This document shows, in pieces, positions 16,286 through 25,022 of a stretch of 33,630 nucleotides of DNA (its first letter is position 1; each line of letters starts with the position of its first letter). The notes under the pieces are model-generated. The model had not been told where the DNA came from. It was given only the letters and a program-made list of their open reading frames with translations, and made no database searches. The position numbers and the translations under genes are program-made. Source of the stretch: Lachnospiraceae bacterium (lineage in GTDB: Bacteria > Bacillota > Clostridia > Lachnospirales > Lachnospiraceae); NCBI GenBank assembly GCA_017558865.1, contig JAFYTM010000198.1:1-33630 (forward strand), given 5' to 3'.

Positions 16286-17680
16286 ATGTTTTCTACAATT
16301 ATGTCTGTAATCAATGACATTGTCAGTGCAGTGAACAATGTCGTATGGGGATGGCCAATGATCATCCTTTTGCTGGGTACTCACGTATACCTGACCATCA
16401 GAACCGGCTGTATCCAGAAAAAGATTATAACAGCCATCAAGCTTTCCGTTACCAAAGATCCGGACTCTGAGGGTGAGGTCAGCCAGTTCCAGGCACTGAC
16501 CACTGCTCTGGCATCCACGATCGGTACCGGTAACATCATCGGTGTCGGAACTGCAGTTGCACTTGGAGGCCCTGGTGCCGTACTCTGGTGCTGGCTGACC
16601 GGTGTCTTCGGTATTGCCACCAAATACGCAGAGTCCCTGATTGCGGTCAAGTACAGAGTCAAGACCGAAGACGGTCGTATGCAGGGCGGTGCCATGTATG
16701 CTCTGGAGCGCGGTCTGAATATGAAATGGCTCGGTATGATCTTTGCATTCCTGGCAGCCTTTGCTTCTTTTGGTATCGGCTGTGCCACACAGGTCAATGC
16801 CATTGCTACTGTATGTAAGGAGAACCTCGGTATCGACCCGGTGTTTGTTGGTATCATCATTGGCGGACTGACCGCACTGGTCATCTTTGGCGGAATCAAG
16901 TCCATCTCCCGTGTATGTGAGAAGCTGGTTCCATTTATGGCATTCTTTTATGTACTGGGATGTATCTACATACTGTTTATCAATTATGACTACATCATCC
17001 CGGCAATCATTACGATCTGCAGACTTGCCTTCACCCCTGGTGCTGCTGCCGGTGGTCTTGTAGGAGGCGGTCTGATGCTGGCTCTCCGTTACGGAGTTGC
17101 AAGAGGTCTGTTCTCCAATGAGTCCGGTATGGGTTCCGCTCCGATTGCTGCTGCAGCGGCTCAGACCCGTAACCCTGTGCGTCAGGCACTGGTATCTTCT
17201 ACCGGTACTTTCTGGGATACGGTAGTTGTATGTCTGATGACTGGTCTGGTACTGGTATCTACCATTATGAAAAATCCTGCGATCAACGTGGATTCTGTTA
17301 CGGACGGCGGTGTACTCACCACTCTCGCATTCCAGCAGATCCCTGTTGTCGGATCTATCATCCTGGTAGTAGGTATTATCTCCTTTGCATACTCTACCGT
17401 ACTTGGATGGGCATATTACGGAGAGCGTTGCGTGGAATACTTTGCAGGTAAAAAAGCCCTGATTCCTTACCGTATTCTCTATGTAGTCGTTGCTGTGATC
17501 GCTCCGGTCATCGCACTGGATCTGGTATGGCTGATCGCAGATACTCTGAATGCATTTATGGCAATCCCGAACCTGATCGCTGTACTGCTTCTGTCCAACG
17601 TCATCGTAGATGAGACGAAAAAATATCTGAACGATCTGGATAAAAAGGATGATTCTCCTGTTCCAGTTGTAAAGAACTAA
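16286..17680 (+). CDS. alanine/glycine:cation symporter (AGCS family)
   Basis: The 464-residue membrane protein takes up alanine or glycine with sodium or protons. It has about ten membrane helices and strong AGCS motifs: the TTALASTIGTGNIIGVGTAVALGGPGA stretch (positions about 16493-16571), the GGAMYALERG loop, and the RGLFSNESGMGSAPIAAAAA segment that forms the substrate and sodium site in solved family members. I chose ATG 16286, preceded by a GGGGGGAG ribosome site, over the in-frame ATG at 16226. It is transcribed divergently from ileS and ends at its own terminator. Confidence 0.93.
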   Translation: MFSTIMSVINDIVSAVNNVVWGWPMIILLLGTHVYLTIRTGCIQKKIITAIKLSVTKDPDSEGEVSQFQALTTALASTIGTGNIIGVGTAVALGGPGAVLWCWLTGVFGIATKYAESLIAVKYRVKTEDGRMQGGAMYALERGLNMKWLGMIFAFLAAFASFGIGCATQVNAIATVCKENLGIDPVFVGIIIGGLTALVIFGGIKSISRVCEKLVPFMAFFYVLGCIYILFINYDYIIPAIITICRLAFTPGAAAGGLVGGGLMLALRYGVARGLFSNESGMGSAPIAAAAAQTRNPVRQALVSSTGTFWDTVVVCLMTGLVLVSTIMKNPAINVDSVTDGGVLTTLAFQQIPVVGSIILVVGIISFAYSTVLGWAYYGERCVEYFAGKKALIPYRILYVVVAVIAPVIALDLVWLIADTLNAFMAIPNLIAVLLLSNVIVDETKKYLNDLDKKDDSPVPVVKN

Positions 17681-17687
17681 GATACAA

Positions 17688-17727
17688 GGCGCATTTCTTC
17701 TATAAAAAGAAATGCGCCGTTATTTAT
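17688..17727 (+). terminator. intrinsic terminator of the AGCS symporter gene
   Basis: GGCGCATTTCTT (17688-17699) pairs perfectly with AAGAAATGCGCC (17707-17718) around a seven-base loop, followed by GTTATTTAT. Confidence 0.85.
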
Positions 17728-17738
17728 GATTTCTTCCC

Positions 17739-17767
17739 TTGCGCGGATACTTCAAATATTTTATAAT
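17739..17767 (+). promoter_or_regulatory. candidate promoter of the D-Ala-D-Ala carboxypeptidase gene
   Basis: TATAAT (17762-17767) is perfect, and 17 bases upstream is only a poor -35, TTGCGC (17739-17744). The ATG is 32 bases downstream. Confidence 0.45.
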
Positions 17768-17799
17768 CGTATTATTATTTTTCATTAACGAGGTATCAA

Positions 17800-19317
17800 A
17801 TGAAATTTTTAAATAGATTCAATATATCCATTTTAGCATCTGTCTTCATATTGTCTGCCGCTTTTTCCAAACCTGTGTATGCGGTTACAGATCCTGCGGC
17901 AGCTTCTGAGAATCGTTATCATATGCCGATCCAGTCCAATGACTGGGAGAACTGGCCATCCGGACCTCAGGTATATGCAGAATCGGCCATTGTGATGGAG
18001 GCCTCCACCGGCACCATCCTGTATGCAAAAAATATTGACGAGCAGCGTTATCCTGCCAGTATCACAAAGATCATGACCGTCCTTCTGGCATTGGAAAACC
18101 TGGAGATGGATGAAGAAGTCACTTTCTCTCACAATGCTGTCTATTCCATTGATTATGACAGCAGCCACATCGCCAGAGATGAAGGCGAGATCCTGACGGT
18201 AGAAGAATGTCTCTATGCGATCATGCTGGAATCTGCCAATGAATGCAGCAATGCGATTGCAGAGCATATTGCCGGTACGACCGAAGCCTTTGCAGAGATG
18301 ATGAACCAGAGAGCCATCGAACTGGGGTGTACCAATACACATTTTGTCAATCCTCATGGATTGCCGAATGAGAATCACTACACAACCGCCCATGATATGG
18401 CATTAATCACCAGCGCCGCATCCAAACATGAAAAATTCCGTCAGATCAGCGGCACCAACCGATATACGCTCAGAACGACCAACAAAAAAGATCAGGAACT
18501 TTTGATGAATAATCATCATTACATGATCTCCGCTTACAAGACTTCCAAATTTCTGGATGACACTGTATTTGCCGGAAAGACCGGATATACCAGTGTTGCA
18601 CTGAATACGCTTGTAACCTGCGCAACCCGCGGAGGCATGGATCTGGTAGTCGTTACGATGAAGACACAGGGAACCGGACAGAAAGGTGTCCCGATCTACA
18701 CAGATACCGCCAATCTTCTGAACTACGCCAGTGAGAACTTTCACAAAGTAAATATTTCAGAAAATGAGAGTAACTTTTCTATTGGGCAAAGCGAACTGTT
18801 CAATACCGGAAGCACCATCTTCGGAGATTCCGTCCCGATGATCCAGATGAATACAGATGGATATGTGATTCTTCCAGTCCATGCAGCATTTGAAGATGCT
18901 GCTCCTCAGCTGAAATTTGTGGATGAAGAAGATTCTGACCTTATTGCCGTATTGAGTTATACTTATGCCGGTCAGCAGATTGGTTCCACAGAACTTCATC
19001 TGTACGAAAACAAACTCCAGGAATATGACTTCCAGAAGATTGACGACCAACAGACTGCTTCTGCTGATACCCCTGTAGAGACTCCGTCCAGACTGATCAA
19101 GATTGATCTTAAGATCGTAGCAATCATAGCCGGCATCTTATTGGCTATTGGGCTTTTGATACTTGTATTCCTGCGTATCTCCAAAGAATATGCAATTGAT
19201 CTTGGTTTCTTCCGCAGATGGCGGTACCGTCGGAAAGCAGACTGGAATTCTTTTTCCAACAAGAATCGCAGAAGATACCAGAGCAAAAAGAGACAACGTA
19301 TGAAACGCAAACGCTAA
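17800..19317 (+). CDS. D-alanyl-D-alanine carboxypeptidase (PBP5/DacF family)
   Basis: This serine DD-carboxypeptidase removes the terminal D-Ala of peptidoglycan stem peptides outside the membrane. The 505-residue protein has a signal peptide ending near VYA (residue 28). The penicillin-binding triad is complete: S87-ITK-K90, S145-A-N147 and K260-T-G262. The catalytic domain spans about 55-320, then a beta-rich domain follows to about 435. Unlike classic PBP5 proteins, which end in an amphipathic helix, this one has a true membrane helix (about 440-464) and a strongly basic cytoplasmic tail of about 40 residues ending in KKRQRMKRKR. GAGG precedes the ATG by six bases. It is a single gene. 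Confidence 0.92.
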   Translation: MKFLNRFNISILASVFILSAAFSKPVYAVTDPAAASENRYHMPIQSNDWENWPSGPQVYAESAIVMEASTGTILYAKNIDEQRYPASITKIMTVLLALENLEMDEEVTFSHNAVYSIDYDSSHIARDEGEILTVEECLYAIMLESANECSNAIAEHIAGTTEAFAEMMNQRAIELGCTNTHFVNPHGLPNENHYTTAHDMALITSAASKHEKFRQISGTNRYTLRTTNKKDQELLMNNHHYMISAYKTSKFLDDTVFAGKTGYTSVALNTLVTCATRGGMDLVVVTMKTQGTGQKGVPIYTDTANLLNYASENFHKVNISENESNFSIGQSELFNTGSTIFGDSVPMIQMNTDGYVILPVHAAFEDAAPQLKFVDEEDSDLIAVLSYTYAGQQIGSTELHLYENKLQEYDFQKIDDQQTASADTPVETPSRLIKIDLKIVAIIAGILLAIGLLILVFLRISKEYAIDLGFFRRWRYRRKADWNSFSNKNRRRYQSKKRQRMKRKR

Positions 19318-19320
19318 GAT

Positions 19321-19363
19321 AAAAGGACGATACCGCTCACAAAGCGAGTACCGTCCTTTTTTG
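19321..19363. terminator. bidirectional terminator between the carboxypeptidase and DegV genes
   Basis: AAAAGGACG (19321-19329) pairs with CGTCCTTTT (19352-19360), with further pairing inside (TAC/GTA and CGCT/AGCG). It lies between convergent genes that end at 19317 and 19368 and has T runs on both strands. Confidence 0.88.
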
Positions 19364-19367
19364 CACT

Positions 19368-20219
19368 CTATACCGAAAATCCTGCCAGTCCAAAGGCTGC
19401 CGGACCTCCATGTGTCGTGATGACACCATTTGCCATAATCCACTGAATCTTCTGAAATCCACAGTCTTTTGCCGTAGCTTCTGCTGTCTGTTTGATTTCT
19501 TCACTCAGTCCTGTCGTATATACAAACCAGATATTTTCTCTGTCCAGATGATATTCTTCTGCATACTCCCGAATGAGCTTTTCCACCACTTTAATCATTT
19601 TCCCGCGATATTTTTTCGTTGCAACCAGCTTTCCTTCCAGAATTTCAATACACGGATGAATACCAAGAATCCTGCTTCCAAGACACACCACATTGCTGAC
19701 ACGGCCGCCGGCTTTTAAGAATTCCAGATCATCCGGCAGGAAACACATTTTTGCACGATCACACAGTTCTTCTGCTTTCTTTGCCGCCTCTTTCACTGAC
19801 ATCTGCGGGTTCTCCTGCAAAAGCTGCGCCACAGCTACCACTATATTAGCCTGCCCAATCGATACCTGTCTCGTATCCACTGCCGTTACATAATCCCTGT
19901 CCTCTGCTGCAATCATTGCACTTTGATAGGAACAGGTCGTCACAGCCGAGTATGCCAGATATAAGATCTGAGCATCCGGATATTCTGCATGAATCTGATC
20001 AAACACTCTCATAAAATCTTCCGGTGTACTTCCGCTGGTCTTTGGAAGCTTTCCGGTATTTTTATAAAAATCTACAATCTTTTCCGGTGGAAATGTTCCA
20101 TCATCGGTCGTCTCCGTATCAAAAGTGACATGCATAGGAACTACATGTATATGATATCGAGCTGCCAGCTCCGGTGTGATATCTGAACCGGTCTCAGCTA
20201 CAACAATAATTTTCCGCAT
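19368..20219 (-). CDS. DegV-family fatty-acid-binding protein
   Basis: DegV/FakB proteins bind a fatty acid and present it to the kinase FakA for phosphorylation and use in phospholipids. The 283-residue protein is full length. It has the N-terminal loop ETGSDITPE (about 9-17), the lipid-binding TSGSTPEDF (about 61-69), and the C-terminal loop ITTHGGPAAFGLAG. No fakA is in the window, so lipid binding is inferred from the family only. AAAGG precedes the ATG by about nine bases. The promoter overlaps a perfect 16-bp palindrome, so a repressor probably controls the gene. Confidence 0.92.
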   Translation of the reverse strand: MRKIIVVAETGSDITPELAARYHIHVVPMHVTFDTETTDDGTFPPEKIVDFYKNTGKLPKTSGSTPEDFMRVFDQIHAEYPDAQILYLAYSAVTTCSYQSAMIAAEDRDYVTAVDTRQVSIGQANIVVAVAQLLQENPQMSVKEAAKKAEELCDRAKMCFLPDDLEFLKAGGRVSNVVCLGSRILGIHPCIEILEGKLVATKKYRGKMIKVVEKLIREYAEEYHLDRENIWFVYTTGLSEEIKQTAEATAKDCGFQKIQWIMANGVITTHGGPAAFGLAGFSV

Positions 20220-20255
20220 AATATATACCTTTCTACATTACATAGTTTTCAAAAC

Positions 20256-20271
20256 CACTTTATATAAAGTG
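20256..20271. repeat. perfect 16-bp palindrome overlapping the degV promoter
   Basis: CACTTTATATAAAGTG is a perfect palindrome. It overlaps four bases of the -10 box (20273-20268) and extends over the expected transcription start, which is where operators commonly sit. I cannot name the regulator. Confidence 0.6.
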
Positions 20272-20296
20272 TAAATTAGAGTATATATTTTGTCAA
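20268..20296 (-). promoter_or_regulatory. promoter of the degV-family gene
   Basis: TTGACA (20296-20291) and TACACT (20273-20268) on the minus strand are 17 bases apart. Confidence 0.72.
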
Positions 20297-20300
20297 GGGA

Positions 20301-20329
20301 TTTTCATTTGCAAAATTTTCTGTTACGAT
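20301..20329 (+). promoter_or_regulatory. candidate promoter of the XdhC-family gene
   Basis: TTTTCA (20301-20306) and TACGAT (20324-20329) are 17 bases apart, about 32 bases before the ATG. The -35 is five bases from the divergent degV -35, so the two promoters are nearly back to back. Confidence 0.5.
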
Positions 20330-20361
20330 AATTCCAGAATAAGTTCACTGGAGGTATTCCC

Positions 20362-21369
20362 ATGATAACACGGTTAGAATCCATTGTGCGGACTCTGGAA
20401 GCACAAAAATCCCTGATCCTTGTCAATGTACTGGCAAGCTCCGGCTCTACACCAAGAGGTGCCGGCGCCATGATGCTGGTGTTTGAAGACGGACATACAG
20501 AAGGAACGATCGGCGGCGGCATGGTCGAATACAGAGCCATCTTACACGCAAAAGAGCTTTTCAAGACACAGTCTTCAGATACAATCGGATATTGTCTGAA
20601 CAAAAACGATGTGGCGGATCTTGGCATGATCTGCGGCGGTGATGTTACCGTCTATTTTCAGTATCTGCAAGGTAAAGAAATGCTTCCTCTGTTTCGGCAC
20701 CTGTTAAATGCCTACTCCAAAAATGAAAATTGTTGGCTGATTCGCCGAATCGAAGATCATGCGGTAACTGCAATGGCCATCCATGATGGAGATGGGCTTC
20801 ACTACGGAAAAGATATCGAGACAGAAAAACTGCCTGAGCTTCTGAAAAGTCAGGCAGTTTATAGAAAAGGAACTCCTTCTTATTATGCAGAACCTGTCAC
20901 CCAGACCGGTTTTGTCTATATATTTGGCGGCGGTCATGTCTCTCAGGAGCTGGTACCGGTACTCGCACATCTTGGCTTTCCGGTAGTTGTCTTTGAAGAC
21001 AGAGAAGCCTTTGCCGATCCCCGATTATTTCCGGGAGCCAGAAACGTCATCCTTGGTGATTTTCAAAAGATTGAAGCATCTGTCACCTTTACACCTCATG
21101 ACTATGTGATCATCATGACCCGCGGCCATCAGGCGGACTTTGAGATCCTTGCACAGGTTCTAAAGCACCCGCTTTCCTATATTGGATGTATCGGAAGCCG
21201 CAGCAAGATTGCAGCTACCAGGAAACGTCTCGTTGAACTGGGCTATCCGGAAAACATCTACGATCAGGTACATGCACCGATCGGTCTGGCGATTCAGGCA
21301 GAGACGCCTGCCGAGATCGCCATCAGCATTGCCGGAGAACTGATCCGCCATCGGGCAGAATCCAATTAA
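20362..21369 (+). CDS. XdhC/CoxI-family molybdenum hydroxylase maturation factor
   Basis: XdhC-family proteins bind the molybdenum cofactor, help its terminal oxo ligand to be replaced by sulfur, and hand it to xanthine dehydrogenase or aldehyde oxidoreductase. The 335-residue protein has the N-terminal XdhC domain (GSTPRGAGAMMLV near 28-40, then GTIGGGMVEY near 48-57 and the CGGDVTVYF segment near 91-99). The C-terminal Rossmann domain starts near 185 (VYIFGGGHVSQEL) and contains MTRGHQADFEIL and GCIGSRSKIAATRKRL. Length and both domains are complete. GGAGG precedes the ATG. It converges on the MoeA-like gene, sharing the bases of the stop codons. No hydroxylase subunit gene is visible in the window. 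Confidence 0.9.
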   Translation: MITRLESIVRTLEAQKSLILVNVLASSGSTPRGAGAMMLVFEDGHTEGTIGGGMVEYRAILHAKELFKTQSSDTIGYCLNKNDVADLGMICGGDVTVYFQYLQGKEMLPLFRHLLNAYSKNENCWLIRRIEDHAVTAMAIHDGDGLHYGKDIETEKLPELLKSQAVYRKGTPSYYAEPVTQTGFVYIFGGGHVSQELVPVLAHLGFPVVVFEDREAFADPRLFPGARNVILGDFQKIEASVTFTPHDYVIIMTRGHQADFEILAQVLKHPLSYIGCIGSRSKIAATRKRLVELGYPENIYDQVHAPIGLAIQAETPAEIAISIAGELIRHRAESN

Positions 21370-22388
21370 CCTTTTCCAAATCCACAGGATGGGTAATGGC
21401 ATACCTCACAGCCAAGACACAGACCGCCATTTCCCATCCGGGTAATATCCCGTCTGCTCACCGGAATCTTCGCCGCTACTCTTGGCAGCACCAGATCAAA
21501 AATGGTTGCTTTTGCATACATCACGCATCCCGGCAATCCCAGTATTGGCGTCCCATCCTCGAAATACGCCAGGCAGAACATCGCTCCCGGCAATACCGGC
21601 GCACCATAAGAGATGACATTCGCCCCTGTCGCCTTGATTGCTCCCGGCGTCTGATCATCCGGATCCACACTCATACCGCCTGTTGTTACGATGAGCTCAC
21701 AGCCTCTGTTCTTTAATTCCAGGATTGCTTCTTTAATCTTCTCTTTATCGTCATTGACCGTAAGATGCTCTTTTACCTCAATCCCAAACTTCTCCAGCTT
21801 TTTTTCAACAACCGGTGTAAAGGTGTCCTGAATCCTTCCATAAAAAACTTCATTGCCGGTGGTTACGATACCTGCTTTTTTGATCTGATACGGATGCAGC
21901 TCACACAAAGGTCTGTCTCCGGCTTTTTCTTTCACCAGATCCATCTTCTCCTTTGCGATAACCAGCGGGATCACTCTCGTTCCAAGCAGCTTGTCACCGG
22001 CTTTTACCGGGCTGTTGTTATGACGGGATGCAATCATGACCTGATCGATGTCATTGATTTCGTCCAGACGCTCTACGTCTATACGAAACAGACCGTCACA
22101 TTCCGCTTTCAGTTCGATCTTTCCTTCTTTTACTTCTGAGGGTTTCATATACTCATTGATACATACATCACACAGAATCTGCGCTGCTTCATTTTCATGG
22201 AGTGTGTTTTCATCTTTTTCCCACACATAGAAATTGTCTTTTCCCATACTTAACAGTACCGGAATATCTTCCTCCGTCACCACATGTCCTTTACGGAATC
22301 TGGCATCCTTGGTCACACCACGGATGATCTGTGTAAGATCATGGCAGAGTACCTGTCCAACTGCATCTTCTGTCTTTATCAGCTTCAT
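21366..22388 (-). CDS. MoeA-like molybdopterin-binding protein with C-terminal Cys cluster
   Basis: The 340-residue protein has a MoCF/MoeA-type molybdopterin-binding domain at about 172-305. AGIVTTGNE begins it, TTGGMSVDPDDQTPGA (235-250) is the ligand loop with the conserved acidic residues, and GLPGCVMYAK completes it. Only part of a full MoeA is present: the N-terminal half is shorter and different. The C terminus carries four cysteines, C324, C327, C330 and C335, in CLGCEVCHYPSCGFGKG, which could bind a metal or Fe-S cluster. It is the last gene after modABC, 12 bases downstream of modC, with an AGGAGG site. This placement points to handling molybdenum or molybdopterin for a specific enzyme. 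I am sure of the domain, not of the reaction. Confidence 0.85.
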   Translation of the reverse strand: MKLIKTEDAVGQVLCHDLTQIIRGVTKDARFRKGHVVTEEDIPVLLSMGKDNFYVWEKDENTLHENEAAQILCDVCINEYMKPSEVKEGKIELKAECDGLFRIDVERLDEINDIDQVMIASRHNNSPVKAGDKLLGTRVIPLVIAKEKMDLVKEKAGDRPLCELHPYQIKKAGIVTTGNEVFYGRIQDTFTPVVEKKLEKFGIEVKEHLTVNDDKEKIKEAILELKNRGCELIVTTGGMSVDPDDQTPGAIKATGANVISYGAPVLPGAMFCLAYFEDGTPILGLPGCVMYAKATIFDLVLPRVAAKIPVSRRDITRMGNGGLCLGCEVCHYPSCGFGKG

Positions 22389-22400
22389 AAAGCCTCCTCC

Positions 22401-23459
22401 TTAAACGTCCTCCTGCTCCGGATAAAGAAGCAGGACATTCTGCGGTGCGATTCCAAGTGACTCTGGAAACCGCCCCGGCTTTCTATCTTTTGGAACTCTC
22501 CACCAAATATCAGGAGTTCCTTCCCGCTGTTTTTCATAGCGGAATAACATCGTTGTCTCAAAAGGTTCTTCTATCTCCGCAGAATATACCACTGGATAGA
22601 TATTTTCCCTCGCCTTTATATGAAAATAGTGTGCGCGAATTCCTACACCGCACAGATGACCCTGCACAGGCTGCGCTGTCCTCAAACGGATTCCCCAGTC
22701 AGGTACATCCACCTCATATTCGCCGGCCTTCCTTGCTGCTGCAATATTTTTACAGCCGGTCAGCATGGCACCTGTCAGGCTTCCCGGACAGGCAAATACG
22801 TCCTTGGTTCTGCCCATGCGCAAAACCCGTCCCTGTCCCATCAGAGCAGTATACTCACAAAGATGATAAATTTCATCCCTGCTGTGACTGACAATCAGTG
22901 CATCTTTTCCAAAGCTCTTCAGAATCTTCTTCACCTGCGTCTGAAGATGATCTCTCAGATAAGAATCCAATGCGCTGAATGGTTCATCCAGAAGCAGAAG
23001 CTCCGGCTCACTGACCAGGATACGTGCCAGTGCCACACGCTGCTGCTGACCACCGCTCAGTTGTTGAGGATAGCTTTTCAGATAATCCTCAATCTGCATG
23101 AACTCTGCCGCCTGCTGCATCTTCTGCCATTTTATCTGTCTGTCTTTTTCTCTGCACAGTCCGCACAGAATATTTTTCTCCACTGTCATATTCGGAAACA
23201 GCGCATAATTTTGAAAAAGATAACCGACACGTCTCTGCTGTGGCTTTAGATTGACCTTTCTTTCACTGTCGAACAGTACCCTGTCGTTTAAGACGATCTT
23301 TCCCTCATCTGGTGTGATAATTCCCGCAATACACTTTAATGTCAGACTTTTTCCACAGCCGGATGCGCCAAGGATACCGGTGATCCCTTCTGGATGCTCC
23401 AGATCCACCCTAAGCTGAAAAGATCCAAAATGTTTCTTTATATGCACAGAAAGACTCAT
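22401..23459 (-). CDS. modC: molybdate ABC transporter ATP-binding protein
   Basis: ModC powers molybdate import with ModB and ModA. The 352-residue protein has Walker A GASGCGKS (31-38), the Q-loop FQNYALFP, signature LSGGQQQRVALARI, Walker B LLLLDEP and the switch histidine in IVSHSRDE. The remaining C-terminal part (about 230-352) is the regulatory TOBE/MOBE-like domain. The start is ATG 23459, whose ATG overlaps the modB stop (ATGA), so translation is coupled. The frame stays open further upstream, but this is inside modB. Confidence 0.94.
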   Translation of the reverse strand: MSLSVHIKKHFGSFQLRVDLEHPEGITGILGASGCGKSLTLKCIAGIITPDEGKIVLNDRVLFDSERKVNLKPQQRRVGYLFQNYALFPNMTVEKNILCGLCREKDRQIKWQKMQQAAEFMQIEDYLKSYPQQLSGGQQQRVALARILVSEPELLLLDEPFSALDSYLRDHLQTQVKKILKSFGKDALIVSHSRDEIYHLCEYTALMGQGRVLRMGRTKDVFACPGSLTGAMLTGCKNIAAARKAGEYEVDVPDWGIRLRTAQPVQGHLCGVGIRAHYFHIKARENIYPVVYSAEIEEPFETTMLFRYEKQREGTPDIWWRVPKDRKPGRFPESLGIAPQNVLLLYPEQEDV

Positions 23460-24124
23460 GATACACCCGCCTTTCCGTTTTTCTTTTCCAGCATATTTAC
23501 AACCAGCAGAATCACTGCGGAGATCAGCATATTGATCATGACCCACTGAAATGCTTCTGCCTCATGATTGGTACGCCACAGCTGATAGACCGTAGTCGAT
23601 ATGGTTGCCGTTTTACCCGGAATGTAACCAGCCAGCATACTGGTCGCTCCATATTCACCCAACGCTCTTGCAAATGCAAGAACCGTTCCTGCCAGAATTC
23701 CCTGACGACATGCCGGCATCCGAATGCGCCAGAAAATATAAGTATTCGATAAGCCCAGCGTCTGTCCGGAATAGGCAAGCGTCTGGTCAAAGCTTTCAAA
23801 AGCACCCCTTGCAGTACGATACATCAACGGAAATGCAACCACTGCGGAAGCCACAATCGCTCCATACCAGGTCATTGCAAACTGAATCCCAAGCCTTGCA
23901 AGAAAGATTCCAAGCGGCCGCTTTACTCCAAATAAAACGAGCAAAAAATATCCGCATACCGTCGGCGGCAGTACCATCGGAAGCGTAAAGAACACATCCA
24001 GTATACCCTTCACAGCACGCGGCAGCTTTGCCACATAGTAAGCGGCAAAAATTCCCACAAAAAACACAAGTACACAACTGATTGCTGCAATGCGAAGGGA
24101 ATTATAGAGAGGATACCAGTCCAT
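23456..24124 (-). CDS. modB: molybdate ABC transporter permease
   Basis: The protein (222 residues) is the membrane part of the molybdate importer, with five or six membrane helices and the EAA loop EYGATSMLAGYIPGKT, which contacts ModC. FTLPMVLPPTVCGYFLL is typical of ModB. I chose ATG 24124 because GGGGGA lies at the right distance. ATG 24130 is in the same frame but sits almost on top of the ribosome site. It lies 19 bases downstream of modA and overlaps modC by four bases. Confidence 0.93.
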   Translation of the reverse strand: MDWYPLYNSLRIAAISCVLVFFVGIFAAYYVAKLPRAVKGILDVFFTLPMVLPPTVCGYFLLVLFGVKRPLGIFLARLGIQFAMTWYGAIVASAVVAFPLMYRTARGAFESFDQTLAYSGQTLGLSNTYIFWRIRMPACRQGILAGTVLAFARALGEYGATSMLAGYIPGKTATISTTVYQLWRTNHEAEAFQWVMINMLISAVILLVVNMLEKKNGKAGVS

Positions 24125-24143
24125 ATCCATTCCCCCGTTTCTC

Positions 24144-24983
24144 TTATTCTATCGGTGAAAATCCGACTTTTTCAAAGACTGCCATACACTGGTCTTCCAG
24201 CATGAAGTCGAGAAAATCTTTTGCTGCCTCCGGCTGTTCTGAAGTCTTTAAGACTGCTGCCGGATAGATGACCTGTCCACACATCTCAGCTGTTGCATAA
24301 TCCGTAATATTCAGCCCTGCGGAAAACGCATCTGTACAGTAGATCACACCACAGTCCACACTTCCCTCAGAGATCTGGGTGGTTACCTCTTTTACATTGC
24401 TGCCGTAAGAGATCACGCCTGCATTTGCCAGCTCTTCCTCATTTAACTCATAGTAAGCCAGAATCTTCTGTGTATACTGTCCTACCGGGACATCGCTGTT
24501 ACCCATAGCCATCAAAATACTTCCGTCTTTCAAGGCTGCTGCCATGTCATCAAAGGTCTCAAGACCTGCCTCATTATCCGGAGTCACACAAAGAGTTACT
24601 TTGTTCTCCAGGATATTGATTCGGGTAGTCTCATCCACATAGTCCAGGCCTTCAGTATTGACTTTCGGATCGGCCGTGATATCCAACTGGTTCATCTGCT
24701 TCTGACCGGCTGAAATGAACAGGTCGCATGGTGCACCTTCCTGAATCTGTGTTTTCAGAGTTCCTGAAGAATCAAAGTTAAAGGTAATGTTCACGTCCGG
24801 ATGTACTTCCCTGTAAAGTTCACTTACCTCTGTCAGAGTCTCCGTCATGGATGCAGCTGCGAATACAATCAAATCCACATTTTCAGCAGGTGCCGTAGCT
24901 TCCTGTTTTGGGGAAGAACCACACCCCACAGCAGAGACAGCCAGTACGGCTGCGAGTGCCATTGTTAACAGTTTCTTCTTCAT
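24144..24983 (-). CDS. modA: molybdate-binding lipoprotein
   Basis: ModA captures molybdate or tungstate outside the cell for ModBC. The 279-residue protein starts with a lipoprotein signal peptide and lipobox VSAVGC, giving lipidated C21. The family motifs are present: VFAAASMTETLTEV, FNFDSSGTLKTQI, GAPCDLFISAG and the hinge segment YGSNVKEVTTQI. I chose ATG 24983 with AGGAGA upstream. It follows the HAD gene after 121 bases, a gap large enough for a separate promoter. Confidence 0.94.
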   Translation of the reverse strand: MKKKLLTMALAAVLAVSAVGCGSSPKQEATAPAENVDLIVFAAASMTETLTEVSELYREVHPDVNITFNFDSSGTLKTQIQEGAPCDLFISAGQKQMNQLDITADPKVNTEGLDYVDETTRINILENKVTLCVTPDNEAGLETFDDMAAALKDGSILMAMGNSDVPVGQYTQKILAYYELNEEELANAGVISYGSNVKEVTTQISEGSVDCGVIYCTDAFSAGLNITDYATAEMCGQVIYPAAVLKTSEQPEAAKDFLDFMLEDQCMAVFEKVGFSPIE

Positions 24984-25022
24984 TTTGTTTCTCCTTTCTT
25001 TTTCAGAAAAAATGTATGTCAA

